NCBI GenBank assembly: GCA_934047225.1
Contig: OW203984.1
Coordinates: 10,797,201-10,861,200 of the forward strand
Direction: 5' to 3'
DNA length: 64,000 bases
Source of the DNA: Ypsolopha sequella
Lineage: Eukaryota > Arthropoda > Insecta > Lepidoptera > Ypsolophidae
Shown: one piece after another, positions 45,552-55,398 of the stretch
Layout: each line of letters begins with the position of its first letter
Position numbering within the stretch: position 1 is the first letter of the stretch
Program-made: the position numbers and the translations under genes
Notes under the pieces: model-generated
The model's input: only the letters and a program-made list of their open reading frames with translations
Told to the model about the DNA's origin: nothing
Databases searched by the model: none

Positions 45552-46112
45552 TTTTCAATGCATGTGCTCGTAAAGGCCCACTTTTTATGCATCAAAACCG
45601 AACAGAAAGTCGATTATTTTGCCCTAGGGCTTTATTATTATTATTTTTTTTAATTTGTTTGCAATGGTTGGCTAACCCGGGGCTCTACCGCGTAATTCTC
45701 ATTTGTATCAACTTCAAGCAAATGCATGCGAAATACAACGCGTGCAAAAGAGATGGCATGTTAGGCGGGCGTCGTCGCACGCACGACAAATTTCAATCTC
45801 AAGTTGATGTTGATGAAAATGAGAATTACGCGGTAGACCCCCTGCAGCCTTTCCTGTGTACCATAGATGTTATACTTTTTTTTCCACTGTTTAACGGCTC
45901 ATACAATCCTTTTGAGCCAATCATAACTTAAAGTTCACAAGATTATATTTGTTTTCATTTCCTCACACTATGCATTGAAAAAAGTAGTATGATACACGGG
46001 CGTAAAAGCAATAAATTACTCGGTTACGTTTAAAACACTCGCTACGCTCGTGTTTTAAATCGTCCTCGTAATTTATTCCTTTGCGCCCTTGTAGCATAAA
46101 CTACTATAATAT
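45552..46112. repeat. Interspersed repeat family F, copy 2, with nested MITE
   Basis: The same blocks as 32697-33104 occur, but the palindromic MITE 45679-45841 is inserted between 'tggttggctaacc' and 'ctgcagcctttcctg'. In the copy at 50945-51295 these flanks are joined as 'ggctaacctgcagc', so an empty site is available for comparison. Confidence 0.75.
45679..45841. mobile_element. Palindromic MITE 'GGGGCTCTACCGCG', copy 2
   Basis: GGGGCTCTACCGCGTAATTC at the left and its inverse (gaattacgcggtagacccc) at the right. The interior arms match the copy at 35798-35961. Comparison with the empty site at 50945-51295 limits any target duplication to about two C residues. Confidence 0.8.
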
Positions 46113-47159
46113 TTCACTAGACCTAGCTTCTATCCAATAAATCAAGCAGATATCTTTTGCTATGTATTTGTTTGAACAAGCATCTATCGAAGTCTAATAA
46201 AAATCACCGTTGCTTCTAGAAAGCTTTTATTGTAAACCACGCAGGCACAGGGCGCTCACCATTCACTGCACGGGCATTTTCCATTTGATTCGTGCTTGCA
46301 ATTCTCTTTCAAGGCCCCATTGGGGAAACGAATGTTTCTATCAATTCAGATTGAAAATAAATCATTTAGTAGTAATTACAATGCTCCCGGACATAGAGGC
46401 AGACAATATAAATCCATCTTTTGTCTTTAGCGTTGTCAAACTTACCCGTAGTGCTTCTAAATTATTGTTCGGATGTTCGGTAAATAAATCAACCCTAAGC
46501 TATCACTTTTTGTATGAAATCCATACCGGACAACAGGAATTGAAAACAGTACCGATAACGCATAAATTAACCGAAATTAAGAGCTTATGGCACCTTTTTG
46601 AATTCTGTTGGATTATTTCACCGTATTCCTGTTTCGGTACCGATATAAAGACGATTCAGTGCGTGGTATTAGAGGGGTAAGCGAGGGGGTTAAATGAGGG
46701 TACGCTGCGCGTCACGCGAGCGGCATTTGAAATAAAACACAAATTTCAATCGGTTAATTTTCTGTAGCCCAAAACACAAATTTCCAACCGGTTATAAGCG
46801 GTTAATTTTCTGTGACCATGTTTTTCGGTAAGATGTCATTACGATTATTGAAGATATCGTAATTTATAGGTTCTTCAAGCCTACATTATTTCTCAAAGTT
46901 GGTTATAGCGTACGCACTGATTTTGTTTAAACTGCGTGTAGTTCTTAGAGAAAGATAAACATGAAGGGGGAGGAAGTTAAACATAATAGTTGAATGATAT
47001 AATATTTGGGGCTCTCTAAGGACATGGTATCAACAGAAAGGGTTTGAAGGTGACGATACCCATTAATACTATACTATAATATAGCGACTATCACGAGAGG
47101 TTTATTTATATTGTTTGTGTACATTGTGTAAATACATAAGGTATATTTAAATAAAATAA
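46113..47159. other. Non-coding; one unsupported open frame
   Basis: A 156-codon open stretch at 46210-46680 (plus) has no ATG at its start (TTG). Its first in-frame Met is far inside, and no domain is recognisable. I do not call a gene. At about 46735-46815 a short direct repeat of 'aaacacaaatttc' plus 'cggttaattttctgt' occurs. Confidence 0.4.
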
Positions 47160-47320
47160 CAACAACAACAACAACAATACAACTTTATTTGTACACCATA
47201 TAAAAAGGAACAGAAATATAAATACTTAATTTTAACTAACGTATTATGTAGCACAAACATGCGGCCTTATCGCTTAAAGCGATCTCTTCCAGACAACCTT
47301 AGGGTGGATGAAACTGTTTA
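47160..47320 (-). repeat. LINE-like 3' end with (AAC)n edge
   Basis: An (AAC)n run at about 47158-47176 is followed by 'acaactttatttgtacacca' and, further in, 'gcggccttatcgcttaaagc' and 'gatctcttccagacaacctt'. On the minus strand this is a 3' UTR ending in a GTT-type simple tail. Related copies: 28960, 41990, 19440. Confidence 0.6.
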
Positions 47321-47374
47321 GAATGATTGCTGAATTGACTACTAATGACACTTAACAATTTTTTTCAAAAAATT

Positions 47375-48185
47375 AAAACCGGTCAAGAGCAAATCAGAAT
47401 CGCGTAGGGTTCGGTATCGTGGATGACAAATTTAATTGTGTAAAATTTTATTTTTGTGAATTTCTTAACCTCTAACACATATTACAATGATTTTTTTTAT
47501 ATTTTCCGGTTCACCAGTTTTGGAGTTAAAGGGGGTAGCATACATTTCTTTCCGGTTTGTCGAGGATTTTTTGAAATAGATGCAAGTAAATATGTAGAAG
47601 GTATATATATTTACAATCAGCTTTTTAATACCCACAATTTGATATCTATATTGTATTTTTATATATTTTTTTATAATATATATAATCGGGTCTACCGCGA
47701 TAAATTATTACCTTTTTTACGAAAAGGGGACTTTTTTACGAAAAAAGGTAAAAAAAGGTAATAATTTATCGCGGTAGACCCGATTATATATATTATAATG
47801 TGTACGAAACGCGAGAGTTTAAAGTTATATATATTTTTTTAACTTTTTTTATATTTCTCATTTGTGTTCAATTTCATGATCTATAATCTTTTTTTTTATT
47901 TATTTATCGGTCTGCCAGTTTCGGAAATAAGGGGACATACATTTTTTTGTGGTTTTTCGAAGATTTCTCGAAACCAGTGCCAACAAATAAAATAAAAGTA
48001 TATATTTTTACAATCAGCTCTTTAATATCTACAATTTAATACCCATATATTTTTGTGCCCAATGTCAAGTCTTTTATCTTTAATGATGCTAAAGTCATGA
48101 GGCTGTGACATACGGACAGACAGACAATAGAGTCTCACCATAAAGGTTTCTTTTGTACCTTTTAGGTACTACGGAACCTTAAAAA
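47375..48185 (+). repeat. 'gggttcggtat' repeat, long form, copy 3, with nested hairpin
   Basis: Starts 'aaaaccggtcaagagcaaat' and ends 'tacggacagacagacaata' plus 'taggtactacggaaccttaa'. The termini match the 33565 and 36774 copies, and the interior is more diverged. It is interrupted by the perfect hairpin at 47671-47798. Confidence 0.65.
47671..47798. mobile_element. Perfect 48-bp hairpin, palindromic MITE
   Basis: 47671-47718 and 47751-47798 are exact reverse complements over 48 bp (core cgggtctaccgcgataaatt), with a 32-nt loop that itself repeats 'ttttttacgaaaa'. The absence of mismatches implies recent insertion or maintained self-conversion. The terminal motif resembles the GGGGCTCTACCGCG family. 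Confidence 0.85.
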
Positions 48186-48857
48186 CACAACCACAGCCAC
48201 ACAAACGAAAAAATATTTTCACGTTTTTTATTTGCGCGGTTATTTTTCTTTGGAAAAGTTGGTCAGTATGAATGAAAGAATGAATTATTTAACACTTTAT
48301 AAAAACACAAAATAGAGAATAACAGAAAGCAAGCACAAACTTAAAGAAATTTCTCCAAGTCAACCAATGGTATTGAGAACATGAAAATTTTACTAATTTA
48401 AGTGGCATATTTGTGCAAAAAGAAAAAAGCTATTTTCTTCAAGCCGAATATATAAATACCTTAGTACTAATACATACATACAAATAAATGTTATTACGTG
48501 GTGTCATTTAGAGATACCTGATACGCAGTAGAATAAAATATCAAGAAATTATCATACTTTTATCTACGCAATTAACAGATAGCCTGTCATTAGTCTTTCG
48601 GGAGTGGACGCACTATAAAGAAACATTTTACCCATTGGTAGTCGATAACTTACAAAGGTTGTACACAGGAAGCTCTGTCGGTGGTCTGGGTCTGATATTC
48701 AATCACTCGTTTATTATACATCCGACGTGCAGGACAGTGAGATTATTGTTCTTATTTGTAAGGAGGTCACATATTTTGTTTGCAACTCCTGTTTCACTGG
48801 CAGCACTTTGTGAATGAATTCTTCTAGACACTCCTTTGAATTTTACTCAAGCAATAA
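48186..48857. other. Non-coding, nothing recognised
   Basis: No supportable gene or repeat pair. Confidence 0.35.
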
Positions 48858-48991
48858 AGCCGATTCTGAAGGCTTTAATTTTAGTTTTAGTGCTGTTAAA
48901 ACTTCATTGCAAAATATTTTACTAAATTACTTTGGATAAATTCAAGTTTTAACAGTACTAAAACTAAAATTTAAGTCTTTAGAATCGACTT
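48858..48991. repeat. Hairpin with about 47-bp arms
   Basis: 'gccgattctgaaggcttta' and 'ttttagttttagtgctgtta' (48858-48904) pair with 'taacagtactaaaactaaaa' and 'aagtctttagaatcgact' (48944-48991). There are a few mismatches and the loop is about 39 nt. Confidence 0.65.
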
Positions 48992-49087
48992 AAATTTTGT
49001 ATTAATTTAACTATATTTTTTGCACGAAGGATAAAACTGACAGTTCTTGATAGGGGGCTTTTAACTCCTATGGTATATGAGCCATTT

Positions 49088-49177
49088 CACATTGCAAACG
49101 TTCGGTGACAATGTGAAATGCTCATGTTAGCAGTTTAAAGCGCATTTTCCATTATCACGATCTGTCAGTTTCCTCCT
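49088..49177. repeat. Shared flank block
   Basis: 'gacaatgtgaaatgctcatg' then 'ttagcag' and 'gcattttcca' are repeated at 52951-53030, and in both places they directly precede a minus-strand GATG-tailed retroposon. Just upstream 'tgagccatttcacattg' forms a small inverted pair with it. Confidence 0.6.
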
Positions 49178-49500
49178 CATCCATCCATCCATCCATCCAT
49201 CAGCCTAGTTCGTCCACTGCTGGACATAAGCCTTTCCAGGACTTTGCCACTCCCGGTGGTCATCCTGGAAGAATTGCCCATACTCTCACACATGCTGGGC
49301 AGGCGGATTGGTGAGCGCGGTGCCGGAACCCTCGCACCAGTGAAGCCGCTGCCCTTCACCAGTCTGTTCAATATAAGGCCCGGCTATAAGGGCTGGATAT
49401 ACCGCCATCCATCGGTCCTAGGCATGGTGGGCCTCCTGGTTTTTTGCCTGTGAGCTGTCCTCTTACTCTCCCCCGAATTTCCTTCTTTCAGTTTCCTCCT
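49165..49500 (-). mobile_element. GATG-tailed retroposon, copy 2, with target duplication
   Basis: The body 49178-49487 begins (plus strand) with a (CATC)n tail and 'agcctagttcgtccactgct', and stops at 'ccccgaatttcc', 5'-truncated relative to 5221-5571. It is flanked on both sides by exact tcagtttcctcct (49165-49177 and 49488-49500), a 13-bp duplication. Frames on both strands here are incidental. Confidence 0.8.
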
Positions 49501-50944
49501 TCATGCAAAAAAATATACTTTAGACATGATCTTTGCGTGACTAAGTGAATTGGGACACTCTTGATCATACTCAACAACTTTTTCAAAGAAAAAAAAAAAA
49601 ATTTAAATACCTGTTGAGGACTTTAAAATTTTACATTTGCGTGTGTCAGTAAACCTGCACACTAGGTAAGTATAGAGAGGTAGTAAGTATTATGCATGAT
49701 TCACGCTGGATGGTAACGTGTCCCACCCGGCGCGGCGGCGCTCACGTCATTTAAATTCTACCCACAGCAGGCGAGCTACACAAGGTATCCTTGAAGGTAT
49801 GCAATTCAATCAGTAAAGTCCTTGGAAGCTCTGTTCCTTACAAATACATGCTTTAAATAGATATTCAACGGTTCTTAACCGAATACAATTCCGATTTAAG
49901 TTTACACCAGAGAAAACGTTTACTTTAGCTGTTCAAAGTCACTGGAAAGACAGGAGTTTAAAATGATAAAGGGTCATGACGTCATATCTTTAATTATACA
50001 AGAATTTTTAATGAAACTGTTCGTTTTATACGACTAGAACTGCCCTAACAAAGCCCTCACAAACCACGGTCGTCTCATACCAATGGAACGTCAGATGTCG
50101 TATATAGGTTGTATAGTTAGTGTAGCTGCAAAACACACGCCCTCCTACAGCATGGCAAAGAGTTTGGCGCGGTGATAAGTGGAACTAAATATTTTGGTCT
50201 TAGCATGTGTAATAGAATATTCTAATGCAAATAGTATTTCTATGGCCATGCTCTAGCTTCGTTAGAATTACAATTTTCTATTTAATTGTACATAAATCGA
50301 CAGAACACTATTAAAAAACGTGTAATTTTTAAAGTTGGCAAAATAAGAATTTCAGATATGAAACCGCATAAAGTCGGCAAAAACTATATGAAATGGTCAA
50401 AAAGTCAGCAAGACGCCAATAATATATGGAGGCCTAGGAAAAGTTGACGAAACAAGAAAGTCGGCAAATAGCGAATAGACCCTACCATATTGGTCACAGT
50501 AAATGGTGGCTACATGCACACATTAATCAACTTTTCTCTTATGAACTCATGCACTCCTGGTACTTTATCTCTGTTTATGCGCGTTTCACACTTTATCAGC
50601 CCTATTTACGACGATTCAACATGAAAACCTTACTGCAGTGATTTACTAAACATCTAAACTAATTTCGTGGCAAAAAATTACATAATAAATATCTTGATTT
50701 TTTTCCGCTAGTTGGAGGTTTCATTTACTGAGCCATTTTCACGAGAAAAGCGGGACAAATTCTCTGAGTGCTATTTTTTGATAGAACTAAACAATTACTT
50801 ACACCACGTCTATATAACAATCATTAAAATCTATAGGGGATCTCGCGAGACACACCTGGCATATAGCGCCCTCATTTTGGCCAAATGCTATTTTGCTAAG
50901 CTGTACAGATGTGTTAAAGAACCACTGACATCTATAATATTATT
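49501..50944. other. Non-coding with a small GC-rich islet
   Basis: A GC-rich block (cccggcgcggcggcgctcac) lies at about 49725-49745. The plus-strand frames at 50444 and 50712 show no domain. No gene is supported. Confidence 0.4.
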
Positions 50945-51295
50945 TCAATGCAAGTGCTCGTAAAAGCCCACTTTTTATGCATCAAAACCGAACAGAAAGT
51001 CGATTATTTTGCCCTAGGGTTTTTTATTTTTTTATTTATTTATAATGGTTGGCTAACCTGCAGCTTTTCCTGTGTACCATAAATGTTATACTTTTTTTTT
51101 TCCACTGTTTAACGGCTCTGGATACAGTCCTTTTGAGCCAATCATAATTTAAAGTTCAGAAGATTATATTTGTTTTATTTCCTCACACTATGCATTGAAA
51201 AACGTAGTATGATACATGGGCGTAAGAGCAATAAATTACTTGGTAAATCGTCCTCGTAATTTATTCCTTTTCGCCCTTGTAGCATAAACTACTAT
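50945..51295. repeat. Interspersed repeat family F, copy 3 (empty site)
   Basis: Block order as at 32697-33104, with 'tggttggctaacctgcagc' uninterrupted, so it lacks the MITE present in copy 2. The inner 'acactcgctacgctcgtg' hairpin of the other copies is deleted here. Confidence 0.7.
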
Positions 51296-51411
51296 TATGA
51301 TATCCATGTGAAGAATACGACAAGATTGACAAAATTCTAAATTAAAAGTTAAAAGTTCTAAACTGGGCCCCGTATGGTCCCATCCAAGAATCATCCGCTT
51401 CAAAATATTAC

Positions 51412-51893
51412 TTAAGGGCCTTAGTATCCCCAAATGGGTACTTTCTAAAGCCTACTCCTCGTTTATGGCCGAACCAAAAATATTGAAAAAATGTGTTATG
51501 AATTATCAACTTTAAGACAACATATGCAACATTTTTCTTTCTCATACCACCAAAACTTCTATATGAAAAGAAATTTCTACCGAATGATGTTTTTTTGATT
51601 TAAATTCCCTACTGCTCCAAAGCGACTGGGTCGATTTAATCCATTTATGCTTAGAGCAATAGATAAACTTGATAGCTATAAACATAACATAGGGTCATTC
51701 AATCGAACAATCACGTCCATGTGAAAAGTATTATTTTCTCCTATTTCGCCTTCTCAAGGACGCTGCGAGCGTTGTAACAGCCACTACGCATTGCGCGCTG
51801 ATATAAACGTTATTTCCGTCGGAAATGTCGTTTCCGTCGATATTCGTACCGACAAACGTCGAGCTGCTAATTTGGCGACGGTAATCGCCTTAA
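51412..51893 (-). mobile_element. TTAA-flanked MITE family T, copy 4
   Basis: TTAA at 51412-51415 and 51890-51893. Ends 'ttaagggccttagtatcc' and 'gcgacggtaatcgccttaa'. Interior blocks match the other three copies, with a small duplication ('cgttatttccgtcggaaatg') near the right end. Confidence 0.8.
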
Positions 51894-52950
51894 ATCGCTG
51901 CCGCAGGGGAGGGTCCCTGAAATAATTAGAATTTGTCATTGACATATGTAAATGTGCTTAAAACAAACGTAGCTCTATTTCACAACTAAATGTTTTGCCT
52001 AAAGCAAATGATACTTGTGGCAATGTAAAGGATATTTTAAGGGATTTACAATTTCTCAAACACTTAAAATAGTTTTCATTAGTGTGTAGAGCGTTTCAAG
52101 CGAACCTTTCTCAAGTTTAAACTTAAAAGGTTTAGTTCATGTTTCCAAAGGTCTGCTAAGTAAATTAGACACAGTCCTGTGAGTCAGATGAGAACACATG
52201 ACCGCACATGACCTTACTTAGTTATAATTATTAAAGTCCCAAAGGAGTAACCTTACCTTGGGTAACAAACTCAACGAATTTAAATTTGAACAAACTCAAA
52301 TCAAATATTTAGCCGAAATAATGCTTGATATTACGATACAATATTCAGTGAAAGGTATGTAAATAACGTTGTGAATTATTTGATGTACAGCCTGAAAGTT
52401 TTTCCTTTAGCGCCTTTGTTTTCGGAGCATATTTATGGTATTCCATTATGCAATACGATCAAAAGCGAATAGACACGGTTCGATCAAGATACTGGTTTAC
52501 TATTTGTCATCGCTAAAGCTATCTTTGTTTAGAATGGATCAGCCAAGCATGAATTCGTATCAGATGATACACGAACATACAAGAGGAATTCGGGAACTTG
52601 ATCCAGTCACGCCATTTCGATATTCTATGTGATTCGAGTAGAATAAGTATTGTTTGAAATATATTCTCCTTCTATTTTAGAATAACTCTACTCGTATTTA
52701 CATGATTTTAAATGAGTCGTAAGATTAAGTTAAATTCTGCAAATTTAGCTACAAAGTTCATTGATTGTTATTTACGGGATTGTCCACGCCAGCCTTTTGA
52801 GCACCCTTCCTAACGACGGCAGTGATCTAGCCAGCATTTTCTATTTATTATAACTATTTTAGGTTTATTTTATTAGATTTTTTATTTTAGGCCATCTTTA
52901 GTTAAGTTCTTGAATATTATTTAAGTTTTTAGTTAAGTTACTTTAAAAGT
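51894..52950. other. Non-coding, nothing recognised
   Basis: No supportable gene. The 65-residue frame at 52435 has no domain. Confidence 0.35.
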
Positions 52951-53405
52951 TCGGCGACAATGTGAAATGCTCATGTTAGCAGTTAAAAGTGCATTTTCCA
53001 CTATCACGGTCTGTCAAATTCCTCCTCATCCATCCATCCATCCATCCATCAGCCTAGTTCGTCCACTGCTGGACATAAGCCTTTCCAGGACTTTGCCACT
53101 CCCGGCGGTCATTCTGGAAGAATTTCCCATACTCACACACGCTGGCCAGGCGGGTTGGTGAGGGCGGTGCTGGAACCCTCGCACCAGTGACGCCGCTGCC
53201 CGTCACCAGTCTGTTCCATATAAGGCCCGGCTATTAGGGATGGATATACCGCCATCCATCGGTCCCAGGCATGGTGAGCCTCCTGGTTTTTTGCCTGTGG
53301 GCTGTCCTCTTACTCTCTCCCGAATTACTTCGAGGGGGTCTCCAAATAAGACGGTGGCATGGTGGTACCTCCACAGTCGAGCCTGGCATCAGCTCTACCA
53401 CCTAC
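52951..53405 (-). mobile_element. GATG-tailed retroposon, copy 3, with shared flank
   Basis: After the shared block 52951-53030 comes a (CATC)n tail, 'agcctagttcgtccactgct', and the body through 'ggtggtacctccacagtcga' to 'agctctaccacct', which is the complete 5' end as at 5221. No target duplication could be identified. The body is longer than copy 2 although the tail-side flank is the same. Confidence 0.7.
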
Positions 53406-53511
53406 TTTGTTCAAGTTATTTGCTATTAAATTAATAAATCGTCCGATTCTTTTCATCAATTTCGCTTCGTAGTTTTTTTAATAAGCTGCTAGCATGACAT
53501 TTTACATTTTT

Positions 53512-54303
53512 AAAATTACGTCTGGAAATGAAGAAGACGAAGCTAAAGCGGTGGAGCTACTAACTATAAATCATACCTTTTTTAAAATTACGTCTGGAAA
53601 TGAAGAAGACGAAGCTAAAGCGGTGGAGCTACTAACTATAAATCATACCTTTTTTAAAATTACGTCTGGAAATGAAGAAGACGAAGCTAAAGCGGTGGAG
53701 CTACTAACTATAAATCATACCTTTTTTAAAATTACGTCTGGAAATGAAGAAGACGAAGCTAAAGCGGTGGAGCTACTAACTATAAATCATACCTTTTTTA
53801 AAATTACGTCTGGAAATGAAGAAGACGAAGCTAAAGCGGTGGAGCTACTAACTATAAATCATACCTTTTTTAAAATTACGTCTGGAAATGAAGAAGACGA
53901 AGCTAAAGCGGTGGAGCTACTAACTATAAATCATACCTTTTTTAAAATTACGTCTGGAAATGAAGAAGACGAAGCTAAAGCGGTGGAGCTACTAACTATA
54001 AATCATACCTTTTTTAAAATTACGTCTGGAAATGAAGAAGACGAAGCTAAAGCGGTGGAGCTACTAACTATAAATCATACCTTTTTTAAAATTACGTCTG
54101 GAAATGAAGAAGACGAAGCTAAAGCGGTGGAGCTACTAACTATAAATCATACCTTTTTTAAAATTACGTCTGGAAATGAAGAAGACGAAGCTAAAGCGGT
54201 GGAGCTACTAACTATAAATCATACCTTTTTTAAAATTACGTCTGGAAATGAAGAAGACGAAGCTAAAGCGGTGGAGCTACTAACTATAAATCATACCTTT
54301 TTC
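53512..54303 (+). repeat. Exact 72-bp minisatellite, 11 units
   Basis: A 72-bp unit beginning aaaattacgtctggaaat and ending 'aatcatacctttttt' is repeated 11 times with no difference that I can see. Because 72 is divisible by 3, one frame stays open: ATG at 53494 to the stop at 54316-54318 gives 274 codons with 11 copies of a 24-residue unit (KITSGNEEDEAKAV...). This is not evidence for a protein. A 24-codon unit has roughly a one-in-three chance of lacking a stop in any given frame, so one open frame of six is expected. No signal peptide, intron or promoter is visible. Confidence 0.9.
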
Positions 54304-54504
54304 CGACCTGAAATGTGATTGAAAATGTAACAAACAAAACCTACATTTTTACTAAACAAAAGCTTAAAGTAAAGTTGTAGAAAAAGCTACCAAAGCACGA
54401 GAGACTGTTATTAGTTTTCATAAAGTTAACTTTAAGACATGTAACTTGAGCATTACTGTTATGAAGGCAGGCTGTAATTATCTACTACGACTGATAGGTA
54501 ATAA

Positions 54505-54833
54505 TAGGTCTTTACATATGAAATTGCCGAATTTTTTTTATAGATTCATGAGTTCATAATTCCTGTAATTAAATAGCTATTTCAATTGTTGGTTTTTTGT
54601 TTGAAAGATGATTTCAAGGTTTTACATCTACGTAATAAATTTTGCTTTTATTTTCAGTTTTATTATAAAAATTAAATCTTCAAAAACAGTTCGTCCTATG
54701 CCATCCACTCTTGATAAGATTCGTAATAATTTTTCATAGCTAACAGTTTTCAAAAGTTAAAATAATGTTACTGTTAGCTTAATGTTGTGTCATTCATATA
54801 CATAAGAAATTACATAATTTGGATTAGTGATTC
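54505..54833. mobile_element. Element family C, copy 2, left part
   Basis: Starts 'taggtctttacatatg' and 'aaattgccg' and aligns with the reverse complement of 5660-6084, up to 'ggattagtgattc' at 54833, where the BEL LTR begins. The remainder resumes after the BEL element at 61674. The reconstructed body is about 417 bp, matching copy 1. Confidence 0.85.
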
Positions 54834-55298
54834 TGAGCACGCGATATGACGGCAGTGCTTTGTATCACCATAGGTTTTAAAAATAGCGGGAAGTGAAGAG
54901 AAATAATTACGAAGATGAAAGATCTGACCTTGGGAAGGAGCTGCATGCACCACAAACCACGCTTCGCCTGAGCCACCAAGTCTCTGGTGTTCTCCAAGAT
55001 GGTTTTCTTCTTCCTCTTCGTGCCTGGTTGCGCTCTTCTCGGCTAATCTTCTTCGTAATAGTAATAGATGAAAATGAGGCGCACAGCGGGTGCGATCTCA
55101 AAATGGCGGGCGGTAGGGTCGAGGTAGGACCTAGTCGAATGACAATCAGCGTATACCTCCGGCGTGAAAGGCTTCTGATTGACGACTGATTGATTTGCGT
55201 CCAAAACTAAGCGGGTGGAGATGCAGCGAAAATGACAGTTGAAAATATTAATTCACAACTACCCCGCAGTATGAGAGCCACAAGAAGTGGCGCGAACA
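54834..55298 (-). repeat. BEL element 3' LTR
   Basis: 465 bp, identical to 61204-61668 (offset 6,370). On the minus strand it starts TGTTCGCGCC and ends GTGCTCA. A 'caatcagtcgtc' block near one third of its length resembles an arthropod initiator, but the promoter was not established. No AATAAA is obvious. The small frames at 54893 and 61263 are simply the same LTR read twice. Confidence 0.95.
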
Positions 55299-55310
55299 TT
55301 TGCCCCCGGC
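55299..55310 (-). promoter_or_regulatory. Polypurine tract of BEL element
   Basis: On the minus strand GCCGGGGGCAAA directly precedes the 3' LTR. The GGGGGCAAA run is the expected plus-strand DNA primer site for reverse transcription. It is short and adjoins the LTR without a gap. Confidence 0.7.
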
Positions 55311-55398
55311 GTTAAAACCATTGGTTTTAAAATAAGAATAGAAAAGTAAAAATAAGACAGAGAATAACGAAATTTTGAAGCGGGGGCAAAGAAAGGAG

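Noticed and set aside
46210..46680. 156-codon plus-strand open frame
   Set aside because: It opens with TTG, the first in-frame ATG is about 57 codons in, and there is no recognisable domain or splice context.
49177..49371. Minus-strand 64-codon frame over the (CATC)n tail
   Set aside because: It is produced by the simple repeat and the retroposon body, and the equivalent regions of the other copies do not keep it.
53494..54318. 274-residue repeat protein
   Set aside because: The frame is a by-product of a 72-bp repeat whose length is a multiple of three. An open frame in at least one of six is likely by chance, and no other gene signal is present.
54893..55189. 98-codon frame, repeated at 61263-61559
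   Set aside because: Both are the same LTR sequence read antisense to the element; identity is due to the LTRs, not to a gene family.
55299..55398. Envelope-like gene after Pol
   Set aside because: Only 100 bp separate the Pol stop from the 3' LTR, so no envelope gene can be present.
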